Positions 36,401 through 44,273 of a DNA stretch of 60,908 nucleotides are shown in pieces; the first letter of the stretch is position 1, and each line of letters starts with the position of its first letter. Location: the NCBI GenBank assembly GCA_027062285.1, contig JAMOTL010000007.1, forward strand, positions 1 through 60,908. The letters run 5' to 3'. The position numbers and the translations under genes are program-made. The DNA is from Nautiliaceae bacterium (GTDB lineage: Bacteria; Campylobacterota; Campylobacteria; Campylobacterales; Nautiliaceae). The notes beneath the pieces were generated by a model, which had not been told where the DNA came from, did not search any database, and saw only the letters and a program-made list of their open reading frames with translations.

Positions 36401-36838
36401 TTTCGTTTCTTCGAACTCTATCCTCTCTTTCAAAGCCTTACCTAATTTTTTATAATCATGAAAAAACTCGTTTTTTTTATTTTTTATTGTCTCTTTTGTT
36501 GAATAAATTAATAAAAATTTTTCAAGCATTTTAGTTATTTTATTCATTTTTTCTTTTGTTTCATTTATAAAATTCAATATACTTTCGTATCCGTCATATT
36601 TTTTAATTAACTTGTCATAAAGATAATTGTCCTCAAATAATACATGTTTTTTATATTTATAAAAAAATTTATTTAAAAGCTTTATTACATCTTCAATATT
36701 TCTTTTATTAAATTTTGTTTCGATTTGTTGATATAGTTTTACTAATTCTTTATGTTCTTTTTCCAGATCTTTAATAAGACTCACTTGTGAGTTTTTTCTA
36801 AAAAACAATATAATTTTCCTAAAAAGATAAAAATTCAT
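36383..36838 (-). CDS. Hemerythrin-like (HHE) domain protein
   Basis: A 151-aa helical protein that looks like a four-helix HHE domain. The metal-type residues are present: His in EKEHKELVKLY, His and Glu in YKKHVLFEDNYLYDKL, and Glu in EFEETKLYVL. A di-iron site for oxygen or nitric oxide sensing is plausible, but ligand assignment is incomplete, and an Rsd/AlgQ-like fold is an alternative. The leader AAAAGGGGGTAGAAG before the ATG is shared with the gene at 44190. Confidence 0.62.
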   Translation of the reverse strand: MNFYLFRKIILFFRKNSQVSLIKDLEKEHKELVKLYQQIETKFNKRNIEDVIKLLNKFFYKYKKHVLFEDNYLYDKLIKKYDGYESILNFINETKEKMNKITKMLEKFLLIYSTKETIKNKKNEFFHDYKKLGKALKERIEFEETKLYVLY

Positions 36839-36881
36839 CTTCTACCCCCTTTTTCATCTTTTATTTCTCCAAAAAATATTA

Positions 36882-36887
36882 TATAAT
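36882..36887 (+). promoter_or_regulatory. -10 box of tRNA-Ala
   Basis: TATAAT, preceded by AATAT and followed by a T-run, lies 20 bases upstream of the tRNA-Ala 5' end, which is a normal promoter distance. Confidence 0.6.
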
Positions 36888-36907
36888 TTTTTTTGTAAAA
36901 ATTAAAA

Positions 36908-36983
36908 GGGGACATAGCTCAGCTGGTAGAGCACCACGCTGGCAGCGTGGGGGTCACGGGTTCGAGTCCCGTTGTCTCCACCA
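36908..36983 (+). tRNA. tRNA-Ala (GGC)
   Basis: The cloverleaf of 76 bases has acceptor GGGGACA pairing with TGTCTCC (one G-T pair), D-arm GCTCAGCTGGTAGAGC, anticodon GGC in CTGGCAG, T-arm GGGTTCGAGTCCC and an encoded CCA. The cassette at 36988-39210 begins four bases after it. tRNA 3' ends are common integration sites. Confidence 0.96.
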
Positions 36984-36987
36984 CTAC

Positions 36988-38004
36988 TTAAATTACCTCA
37001 TAAATATAACTATTTTTACCCTCATCAAAAACCATTAAATAATTATTTATTTTGTCAGTTACTTCAATATCAGCGTTTTTACCCAAAACAAGCAAATAAA
37101 ACTTGTCATTTTCAATTTTTTTATTTTCAAGTAATGTTTTATTAGTAATCATTTTATTATTTAATTTTAAATAAAAACTAAATCCAAAAGGGTCGGTTTT
37201 ACTCAACTCTTCCATATATTCAAAAGCTTTTTTTATAACCTCATCATCCTTGGCATAAAAACATAAGTTTTGAATTTTATACTCTTTAAATATTTCGTAA
37301 CCTTTCGAATAAGGACTATTCATAAAATTTTTAAGCCCTTTTTCGAATTCATCCTTTTTATTACTTTTAACAAAAACAAAATAGACCCTTGGAGAAATCG
37401 GCTTAAATTTTATTGCGTACAGATAATAATCCCCTTTGATTTTTTCTCTTATCTCATTCAATCTGTTTTTTATAAACAGGTCCTGTTTTATCCTTGGAAA
37501 GTGCTGATAAACAACCAAAATTTCACTATTTTCAAAAAATTTTTCTATTTCATCAAAAAATATGTATTTACCTCCCTTTTTATTACTTTTTTTAACGCTT
37601 TTAACTTCTATTCCGTTATCCGGGTCAACAAAAACCACACTACAGTTTTTTATACTATCAACGGCTCTTTTTATCCATTTTTCTCTTTTTTCAGTTTTTT
37701 TTTTAAAGCCATCTTCAATAAAATCACCAAAATACTTTATCTTCTGATTTTCAAAATATTCTTTTAATTTAGTTTCTAAATTTTTAATATCTCTTTTGGT
37801 ATTTGCTACATTTTCAAGCACACTTATAAGCTCTAAATCATTAAGTTTGGAATATTTATGATAGTCTTTATGTTTGCCGTCATTATTGTGTGTTTCATCG
37901 GGATAGAGATACCATACAACTCCTACACTCTTATTACCGAATAATCTTTTAATTAAAATAAATTTACTATAATCCTCAATATCCCCCGAATACCTGTTTT
38001 GCAT
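36988..38004 (-). CDS. Uncharacterised DPDNG-motif protein
   Basis: Function not known. From the ATG at 38004 (AAAGGAG 8 bases upstream) the protein has 338 aa. It begins QNRYSGDIEDYSKF, then VGVVWYLYPDE with a His/Asp-rich NNDGKHKDYH. A buried strand VVFVDPDNGIE is at about 124-134, and VVYQHFPR at about 164-171. These blocks resemble a widespread uncharacterised family that I recall only as hypothetical. The DPDNG and VVYQH strands suggest a Rossmann- or nuclease-like alpha/beta core. The C-terminal 100 residues seem extra. It overlaps the upstream gene by 29 bases. Confidence 0.7.
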   Translation of the reverse strand: MQNRYSGDIEDYSKFILIKRLFGNKSVGVVWYLYPDETHNNDGKHKDYHKYSKLNDLELISVLENVANTKRDIKNLETKLKEYFENQKIKYFGDFIEDGFKKKTEKREKWIKRAVDSIKNCSVVFVDPDNGIEVKSVKKSNKKGGKYIFFDEIEKFFENSEILVVYQHFPRIKQDLFIKNRLNEIREKIKGDYYLYAIKFKPISPRVYFVFVKSNKKDEFEKGLKNFMNSPYSKGYEIFKEYKIQNLCFYAKDDEVIKKAFEYMEELSKTDPFGFSFYLKLNNKMITNKTLLENKKIENDKFYLLVLGKNADIEVTDKINNYLMVFDEGKNSYIYEVI

Positions 38005-38686
38005 TTTTTTCTCCTTTAAAAGTTTCAAAATCTTTTTTTATTTTTTCATCAAAAGGTAATAAAAAATATCCGCTTTCATCTCCTAAAATCATAGTTTTAT
38101 AGGGCGTATTTAAAAACATCTCCCCAAGCTTCCATGAAATATATGCATCAAGTTCATCATCAATATTTATTTTCATATCTTTAATTATTTTAAGCTCTTT
38201 TAATTCATCTACTATTTCTTTTAAAATTTCCTTTTTATTTTCCCCTTTTTTATATTGAAAGTTTTCTCTTTTACCTTTTAACCATATCCATATTGCTAAA
38301 GCAGGATGAACTTCTATTAGTTTTATTTTTTGGATATTTAAATCTTCTCTTTTTAATACAAGAGAGATATCTTCTCTTTTACAATATAATGAAGGATAAC
38401 CTATCACATACTCGGACATCAGCCAATGAGAACATCCGGCTATCGGCAATACAGAAACACCTGGTGGTAACTTTTTTTTATATCTAAAAAAATATTCAAC
38501 CGGCCTATAATAAAAATTAAAAGTTTTCATATCAAAACTTAAAGGCGCATCCCAGCAAATTAACGTATCTTTATCTAAAGACTCAATAAAACTTTTTAAT
38601 CTCTCCACATTGTATTTTTGGAAACTTTTCCCATCAAATACGACATTATCTTTTCTTGGTGCAGGGTCTATTCCATATATTTTCAT
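37976..38686 (-). CDS. DUF429-type RNase H-fold protein
   Basis: A 236-aa protein with the layout of DUF429 (COG2410-like) predicted nucleases. The first strand is YGIDPAPR with Asp7, the next is ICWDAPLS with Asp46, then IEVHPA (Glu125, His127) and a late helix DDELDAYISWKLGEMF with Asp177/Asp180. These acidic positions form the usual RNase H-like metal site. The enzyme activity of the family is predicted, not established. The start overlaps the upstream stop as ATGA, so it is coupled to the 175-aa gene. Confidence 0.7.
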   Translation of the reverse strand: MKIYGIDPAPRKDNVVFDGKSFQKYNVERLKSFIESLDKDTLICWDAPLSFDMKTFNFYYRPVEYFFRYKKKLPPGVSVLPIAGCSHWLMSEYVIGYPSLYCKREDISLVLKREDLNIQKIKLIEVHPALAIWIWLKGKRENFQYKKGENKKEILKEIVDELKELKIIKDMKINIDDELDAYISWKLGEMFLNTPYKTMILGDESGYFLLPFDEKIKKDFETFKGEKNAKQVFGGY

Positions 38687-39210
38687 ATGTCTCCTTTTTT
38701 TAAAATATTACCATCCTTATCTAGCACAATATAATTATCAAACCAGTCACTTTTATAAATATAATTTTCTATTTTGCCCCACAGTTTTAATTTTCCTTTA
38801 TTTTCTAAATAGTGCCTTTTTACATAAAATTTTATATATTCAAGCTCTTGGTCTTTATTTTCAAAACTTCTTCTATCAATCAAAATATTTCTAACTCCTT
38901 CCATTGCGACTAGTGAAAATATCGGCTGAGACTTTTTTTGAAAATTAGTATTAACAAATAAACGTCCAGGTTTTTTACTTAGTTTTTCTCTAATCTTTTC
39001 AAAAAGCTTTAAATTTTTTTCATCCCCGCATAACTCTAATACTTTTTTTAAAAAGACTTCACTTCCTAAATGAAAATCGTATGAAAATTGATATCTTAAA
39101 AACTCCTCAATACCGTTTTGTTCTAGATATTCTATCTTTTTTAAACAAGGTCTTACATCAATATATCCAAGCTTTTTACATAAGCTGATTCTATCTTTTA
39201 TCTTTATCAC
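38683..39210 (-). CDS. Unknown 175-residue protein, first gene of the cassette
   Basis: Not recognised. The soluble protein is rich in Lys/Glu, with a probable helical N-terminal half (about 1-85), then a beta-rich part with RLFVNTNFQKKSQPIF and a C-terminal segment ending VLDKDGNILKKGD. No signal peptide or membrane helix is seen. The start is GTG at 39210 with AAGGAG 6 bases upstream. It is divergent from the WYL regulator over an 82-base gap and coupled to the DUF429-type gene. Confidence 0.65.
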   Translation of the reverse strand: MIKIKDRISLCKKLGYIDVRPCLKKIEYLEQNGIEEFLRYQFSYDFHLGSEVFLKKVLELCGDEKNLKLFEKIREKLSKKPGRLFVNTNFQKKSQPIFSLVAMEGVRNILIDRRSFENKDQELEYIKFYVKRHYLENKGKLKLWGKIENYIYKSDWFDNYIVLDKDGNILKKGDI

Positions 39211-39232
39211 TCAATCTCCTTTTTATTAGAAT

Positions 39233-39251
39233 AATACTTGTAAAAAGTGTT
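39233..39251. promoter_or_regulatory. Possible WYL operator in the divergent promoter
   Basis: AATACTT, a 5-base spacer and AAGTGTT form an inverted repeat with one mismatch in seven. It sits midway between the divergent WYL gene and the three-gene cassette, overlapping likely -10 regions for both. This is the expected place for an autoregulating dimeric regulator, but binding is only inferred. Confidence 0.4.
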
Positions 39252-39292
39252 ATATTATGTCGTTTTTGATAAAATAAGCAAAAAGGCTTCTT

Positions 39293-40201
39293 ATGAAAGC
39301 TAAAGAATATACTAAAACACTCTCAATTTTACTGGATTTAATTAATAGGTTTTATTTAGGAGAGCATTTAAGTACCTCGGACATAGAAAATTTATATAAA
39401 GTTTCAAAAAGAACCGCTCAAAGATATATAAATTATTTAAAAACTGCCGGATTTGATATTAAAAAAAAGAATAAAAAATACTATCTTAATACTTTAATTG
39501 ATTTGGAAAAAGAGACAATTTTTGAAGCTATTTTATCTATCGCCAAAAACGCGGGAATAGATGAAAACATATTGCCTCTACTTAATAAATTAAAACTAAT
39601 TCGCGAAGAAAACGTTTTTTATTCAAAACTTGATATTGAAAAAATAAAACCTTTAACGTTTAGAAAAATAGAAGAAGCCATCAAAAACAAAAAAATAATC
39701 AAAATGAAATATAAAATGAATAATAAACTCATAGATATGGATATAAAACCTCTTAAGATTTCCAATTTTGACGGATATTGGTATGTAAACGCTTTAAATC
39801 ATAAAAATGAATATAGAACTTATCATATAAAAAGTATAAAACATCTTGAAATCACGAATAAAACTTTTAATGTAAAAGAAAACATATTAAAAAATTTAGA
39901 TAAAGCGGTAAACAGCTGGTATAACCCTAATATCAAACCTTTTTTAGTAGAACTGTTTGCCGATGAAAACGCTACAAAATATCTTCAAAGAATTCCCCTC
40001 TCAAAAACCCAAAAAATCGTTAAAAATTCTAACGGTACTTCCACAATATATCTTGAAATAACTAATAAAAACGAAATAATTAGAAAACTTCTTATGTGGA
40101 TACCAAATTTGATAGTATTAGAGCCTAAATGGCTAAAAGAAGAAGTCGACAACCGTATAAAAGAATATATCAAATTAAACAAAAAGGATTTTTGTGTATA
40201 G
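39293..40201 (+). CDS. WYL-domain transcriptional regulator
   Basis: A 302-aa regulator. It has an N-terminal winged helix-turn-helix at about 20-65 (STSDIENLYKVSKRTAQRYI), a WYL domain at about 120-205 with GYWYVNALNH and YRTYHIKSIKHLEI, and a C-terminal WCX-like extension ending EVDNRIKEYI. This order matches PafBC/BrxR/CapW-type proteins, many of which repress phage-defence or stress operons and sense a nucleic-acid ligand. Its stop overlaps the GTG of the ABC exporter, and it is divergent from the 37-39 kb cassette. Confidence 0.85.
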   Translation: MKAKEYTKTLSILLDLINRFYLGEHLSTSDIENLYKVSKRTAQRYINYLKTAGFDIKKKNKKYYLNTLIDLEKETIFEAILSIAKNAGIDENILPLLNKLKLIREENVFYSKLDIEKIKPLTFRKIEEAIKNKKIIKMKYKMNNKLIDMDIKPLKISNFDGYWYVNALNHKNEYRTYHIKSIKHLEITNKTFNVKENILKNLDKAVNSWYNPNIKPFLVELFADENATKYLQRIPLSKTQKIVKNSNGTSTIYLEITNKNEIIRKLLMWIPNLIVLEPKWLKEEVDNRIKEYIKLNKKDFCV

Positions 40202-41888
40202 TTTTAAAAAACTTCTAAAAGAGATAAAAAAATACAAACGAGAATTTATTTTAGCACAGATTATCGCTCTGATTGCTACGATTATTTCCATTCCCATACC
40301 TATGCTTATGCCTCTTTTAATAGATGAAGTTTTACTGAAAAAGCCCGGGTTTTGGACTGAGAGTATAAGTCATTTTTTCGGTGAGTGTTCGGCGTTTTGT
40401 TATGTAATGGTCACTCTTTTTGTGGTAGTCTTTTTAAGAGCGGCGTTTGTGGGACTTAATATTTTACAGACCTATTTTTTTGAAAAAATTACAAAAGACA
40501 TTACTTATAAAATCAGGATAAGAGTCCTAAATCACCTAAAACACCTCTCGATAAACGAATACGAAAACCTAAAAACAGGAGATATAGCAAGCCGCCTTAT
40601 CAGTGACGTAAACACGATTGAAGAATTTTTAATAAAATCCGTATCCAAATTCGTTATCTCTTTTTTGACTCTTATAGGAGTGGCGGCGGTGCTTTTATTG
40701 ATAAACTGGAAACTAGGACTTTTTATACTGTTTCTTAATCCTTTTGTAGTGGTATTATCCGGGAAAATTGCCAGAAAAGTAAAAAAATACAAACGCGAAC
40801 AAAACAAAACAATAAGCATTTTTCAAGAAGCTTTAATAGAAACGCTTGAGCTGTTTGAACAGATAAAAGCTTTCAATAAAGAAAACTACTTTTTCAAAAG
40901 ACTCTTTGAACTTGCGCGTGGGCTTAAAGAAAAATCATTTAATTTCAACTACAAAAGCGAAGCTTTCAGTAAACTAAGCTTTCTTATTTTTTTAATAGGA
41001 TTTGAAATATTCAGAGCCGCGGGAATCTTAGCCGTAGCGTATGACAGCTTATCAATAGGACTTATGCTTGCGGTTTACGGATATCTTTGGTTTATGATGA
41101 CTCCGATTCAGGAAATCATATCGATTCAATACGCGTATTTCGGAGCAAAAGCGGCTCTTGAGAGAATAAACGAAACCCTCTCACTCCCAAAAGAGCCTAT
41201 ATTTCCTCACAAAAAAGACCCGTTTAAAGATTTGGTAAACGTTGAGGTAAAAGACGTTTCATTCAAATATAAAGAGAGTGAGTGGATTTTAAAAAACGCT
41301 TCTGCTGTTTTTGAGCCTAAAAAAATTACGGCTCTTATCGGTGCAAGCGGCGGAGGAAAAACGACTCTTGCCAAAATCATCGCCGGATTTTTTACCCCGA
41401 ATGAAGGAGATGTTTTATATAACAATATAACTTATAAAGAAATAGGACTTGATAAAATCAGAGAGAACGTAAACCTGATACTCCAGGAGACAAGACTCTT
41501 TAACGACACCCTGCGTTTTAACCTAACCCTTGGTAAAGATTTTGATGAAAAAGAGATTTGGAAGGCTTTAAAGTTAGCCGAACTTGAAGAAGTTGTAAAA
41601 AAATGGCCAAAAGGGCTTGATACGTATGTGGGTAAAAACGGAGTGAAATTAAGCGGCGGACAAAAACAGCGCGTTGCAATCGCCAGAGCTCTTTTACACA
41701 AACCAAAAATTGTTATACTTGACGAATCAACTTCCGCTCTTGATATCGATACGGAAGAGAAAGTATTTAAAAACATAGAGCCGTTTTTAAAAAGCAGAAC
41801 ATCGATTATCATAGCCCACAGGGCTGAAACAATTGCAAAAGCCGACGAAATTTATATGATAAAAAATCGCTCGTTAATCAAGCTCTAA
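40194..41888 (+). CDS. ABC exporter, fused membrane and ATPase domains
   Basis: A 564-aa half-transporter of the MsbA/ABCB type. About six membrane helices occupy residues 1-310, followed by an ATPase with Walker A GASGGGKTT, signature LSGGQKQR, Walker B IVILDES and H-loop IIAHRAET. It would work as a homodimer exporting lipid, peptide or drug; the substrate is not clear. The start is GTG at 40194, supported by AAAAAGGA, and overlaps the WYL gene by 8 bases, so the two are translationally coupled. Confidence 0.88.
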   Translation: MYSFKKLLKEIKKYKREFILAQIIALIATIISIPIPMLMPLLIDEVLLKKPGFWTESISHFFGECSAFCYVMVTLFVVVFLRAAFVGLNILQTYFFEKITKDITYKIRIRVLNHLKHLSINEYENLKTGDIASRLISDVNTIEEFLIKSVSKFVISFLTLIGVAAVLLLINWKLGLFILFLNPFVVVLSGKIARKVKKYKREQNKTISIFQEALIETLELFEQIKAFNKENYFFKRLFELARGLKEKSFNFNYKSEAFSKLSFLIFLIGFEIFRAAGILAVAYDSLSIGLMLAVYGYLWFMMTPIQEIISIQYAYFGAKAALERINETLSLPKEPIFPHKKDPFKDLVNVEVKDVSFKYKESEWILKNASAVFEPKKITALIGASGGGKTTLAKIIAGFFTPNEGDVLYNNITYKEIGLDKIRENVNLILQETRLFNDTLRFNLTLGKDFDEKEIWKALKLAELEEVVKKWPKGLDTYVGKNGVKLSGGQKQRVAIARALLHKPKIVILDESTSALDIDTEEKVFKNIEPFLKSRTSIIIAHRAETIAKADEIYMIKNRSLIKL

Positions 41889-42959
41889 AAATTTTTTAGC
41901 TCCTTTAAGCCTTGCGGTGTGCTTTTTTATCCAACCGTCAAACTCTTCCATTCCTTTGTTTTTACACATCGCAAAAAGCTCGTAATAAGAATGATTTGCA
42001 TATCTTTTTTTAAATTCTTTTTTAGGAAGTTTTATAGCTTTTTTGGCTTCTTTTTTTAAATCGTTGTATTTTTTTAAAAACTTCTTCTCAATTTCTATAA
42101 AATACTCATATTTTTCACTTTTTTTATTCAAGATATCCTTATACTCATGTTCTCTTTTTTCCAAAACGGCCGCAACTATTTCATGAGGTTGAATCTTACC
42201 AAGCAGTTTATGTCGTCTTAAATACTCTTTGGTTTTAACTTTAACAAATTGTAAATCTTCGAAAATTAAAACCCATCCTTCAATCCCTTTTTTAGTTTCA
42301 GCAAGTTTTATAAATTCTTCAAGACTTTTAACCTCAAATTCTTTTGCATATTTTATACCTCTTTTTTCAGCCTCTTTTTCAAATTCCAAATCATATTCTC
42401 CGGTATTCAAATCCCTTACCTGAATAAGTATCAAATCCTCTTTCCCATAATCCATAACTACTTGAGATTTAGGAGAAATATATTCGAATATCGGAATTTT
42501 GTTTTCTTTAAATTTATCTAAAATATACTGCTTTATATGAGGATTTTCAAGCATCATTTCATTTGCTCTTTTTGCCTGATACGCTTCAAAAGAAAGCTTC
42601 GTTTTAAAATAAATTTTCCCGTCAATCAAAACGGGCTGTAAAAGGCTTCCGTCAATTTTTTCTACTGCTTTAATTATTTTTTTATTTTTTAAATCTTCTT
42701 CCATCCATCCCGGTGCCTGATTAAGTTCAAAAAATTTATGAAGCGCTATAAACCTTCTCCACTCTTTATCTTTAACAAAAGTAAGCCCTCTTAATTCATA
42801 AGAACCTTTATCTTTAAATTTCTCAAACTCTTCAAATTTAGCCTGTTTATAGTGATAAATAGCTACTTGTTTATCTAAAAAAGCATCCTCTTTTCTAAAA
42901 AACTGCTTTGAATTTTCTACGATATAATCACACTCCTCTTTTGTAGGCAAATAAAACAT
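41874..42959 (-). CDS. T4 Rnl1-like RNA ligase
   Basis: A 361-aa nucleotidyltransferase-fold protein. The adenylation motif is EKIDGSLLQPV with Lys101, close to the KEDGS at Lys99 of T4 RNA ligase 1. An upstream YELRGLTF has the expected ATP-contact Arg57. Motif IV appears as GIEGWVLIFED and motif V as FVKVKTKEYL. The C-terminal 110 residues are helical. The T4 enzyme repairs tRNA cut by anticodon nucleases. A similar repair role is an inference. It converges on the ABC exporter with a 15-base overlap. Confidence 0.82.
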   Translation of the reverse strand: MFYLPTKEECDYIVENSKQFFRKEDAFLDKQVAIYHYKQAKFEEFEKFKDKGSYELRGLTFVKDKEWRRFIALHKFFELNQAPGWMEEDLKNKKIIKAVEKIDGSLLQPVLIDGKIYFKTKLSFEAYQAKRANEMMLENPHIKQYILDKFKENKIPIFEYISPKSQVVMDYGKEDLILIQVRDLNTGEYDLEFEKEAEKRGIKYAKEFEVKSLEEFIKLAETKKGIEGWVLIFEDLQFVKVKTKEYLRRHKLLGKIQPHEIVAAVLEKREHEYKDILNKKSEKYEYFIEIEKKFLKKYNDLKKEAKKAIKLPKKEFKKRYANHSYYELFAMCKNKGMEEFDGWIKKHTARLKGAKKFLELD

Positions 42960-42989
42960 AAAACAAAACCTTTAATATTTTTTAGTGTA

Positions 42990-42995
42990 ATTATA
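42990..42995 (-). promoter_or_regulatory. -10 box of the RNA ligase gene
   Basis: Minus-strand TATAAT within TTTGATATAAT, about 31 bases upstream of the RNA ligase ATG and just after the preceding gene. The ligase therefore probably has its own promoter. Confidence 0.5.
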
Positions 42996-43000
42996 TCAAA

Positions 43001-43390
43001 TCACATGAGCTTTTTTATTTCTTTTTCTATTAAATATTTAGTAAGTTTTTCAAGAGCAAAATAAGATTCTCCAATATCAAAAAGCACCAATTCACTATTT
43101 TCAATAGCAATTATCGGATAATCTTTTCCGAAAAATTTTTTATAAAATCCAAAAACTTCTCCCGGCTTTATAATTTTTAAAATTTTTTCCTTATCTACTA
43201 CCGCCAATTTACCTTTTTTTAAATAAATAAAATCATAACTTTCCAATAAGTTTTTCTTTTTGAGAATTACTTTTTTAAAATATTTAACATTAAAAAGCTC
43301 CAAATCATCATTTAGTTTTATTCCCTTTTTATCTACCAAATTCAATAAAAACGCCGTCTCTTCAGGAGTATAAACAGTAAACAAATTCAT
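43001..43390 (-). CDS. Small cyclic-nucleotide-binding-like protein
   Basis: A 129-aa protein with a beta-roll pattern like a CRP/cNMP-binding domain: FIYLKKGKLAVVDKEK and IIKPGEVFGFYKK, followed by IENSELVLFDI and a terminal helix. The usual Arg of the phosphate-binding cassette is not obvious, so nucleotide binding is uncertain. There is no DNA-binding domain. The ATG at 43390 overlaps the upstream stop as ATGA, with AAAGG upstream. It is coupled to the coiled-coil gene. Confidence 0.6.
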   Translation of the reverse strand: MNLFTVYTPEETAFLLNLVDKKGIKLNDDLELFNVKYFKKVILKKKNLLESYDFIYLKKGKLAVVDKEKILKIIKPGEVFGFYKKFFGKDYPIIAIENSELVLFDIGESYFALEKLTKYLIEKEIKKLM

Positions 43391-44190
43391 TCTACAACCT
43401 TTAACATTTTTTGAAGATATATATACCATTCACTATTTTGAGCTTTGGAAACATCAATATTTTTTAAAAAATATTTAATAAAAGTTTTTGTAGAAAAGTC
43501 ACCATCAATATGAGAAGTCTCAAAAAACTTAACTACCGCCGAAGAATTTGAAGCTTTATGCCATAAAAGCTTGTCAAAGTAATAAAGTTTGACGTTTATT
43601 ATCTTTTCTAACTTTTTTAAATGAAGGTCTTTTAGTTTATTAAACTGTGGAAAAAATTTTAGCTCTTCTTCCTTTTCTAAACTTTCAAGCAAATCTTTTA
43701 ACTCATAAAATCTATCTTTGTTCTTGGAAAGCTCATATATCATATCTACATAGTTCTTTTTTACTTTTTTATATTCGCTAGAACCTTTTTCTAATGTTTT
43801 CAATTGCTCTTCAAGCTTTGAAATAGCCGAATTATACTCTTCCATTCGGATCTTAAGTTTTTCATACTCATCTTTTAAAGTCTTATATTCATTCTTTTTT
43901 TCCAAGTATTCCTGGTAAAATATAAGCTCAACATATTTCGTTTTGTTTTTTATACCTTTATAAAATGTATAAAGTGAATTCAAATCCTGATAAACTTTTC
44001 CCATCAAGTCATCGAGTATATGTTCATCAATCTCCATCAAAAAATTCGTTGCTGTATCTATAAATTTTTTTAATTCTATATAGTTTGCTTTCGGAAACTT
44101 AAACTTATTGGTAACTAAATATTCGAAATGAAAATCATTCACTTCTTTGATTTGCTGGAAGTATTTTTTTAAAAAATCCTCTAACACCAT
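43387..44190 (-). CDS. Coiled-coil protein of unknown function
   Basis: An unrecognised 267-aa soluble protein. The middle part (about 95-190) is a long charged helix, with EYKTLKDEYEKLKIRMEEY and KLEEQLKTLEKGS predicting a coiled coil. The flanking regions look globular and helical. No catalytic motif is seen. It is the first gene of a pair with the cNMP-binding-like protein. The leader AAAAGGGGGTAGAAA before its ATG is nearly identical to that of the hemerythrin-like gene at 36838. Confidence 0.6.
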   Translation of the reverse strand: MVLEDFLKKYFQQIKEVNDFHFEYLVTNKFKFPKANYIELKKFIDTATNFLMEIDEHILDDLMGKVYQDLNSLYTFYKGIKNKTKYVELIFYQEYLEKKNEYKTLKDEYEKLKIRMEEYNSAISKLEEQLKTLEKGSSEYKKVKKNYVDMIYELSKNKDRFYELKDLLESLEKEEELKFFPQFNKLKDLHLKKLEKIINVKLYYFDKLLWHKASNSSAVVKFFETSHIDGDFSTKTFIKYFLKNIDVSKAQNSEWYIYLQKMLKVVE

Positions 44191-44273
44191 TTTCTACCCC
44201 CTTTTGTTTCTAATCGACATTTTGTAATCTTTTTTAAGTAATTGTGATAAAATAGCAATAAAAAAGGATGTCG

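Noticed and set aside
36957-44260. Direct repeat of the tRNA-Ala 3' end that would mark the far border of an integrated island
   Set aside because: No second copy of the tRNA 3' sequence was found by eye, and no integrase gene is present, so the island reading rests on gene content only.
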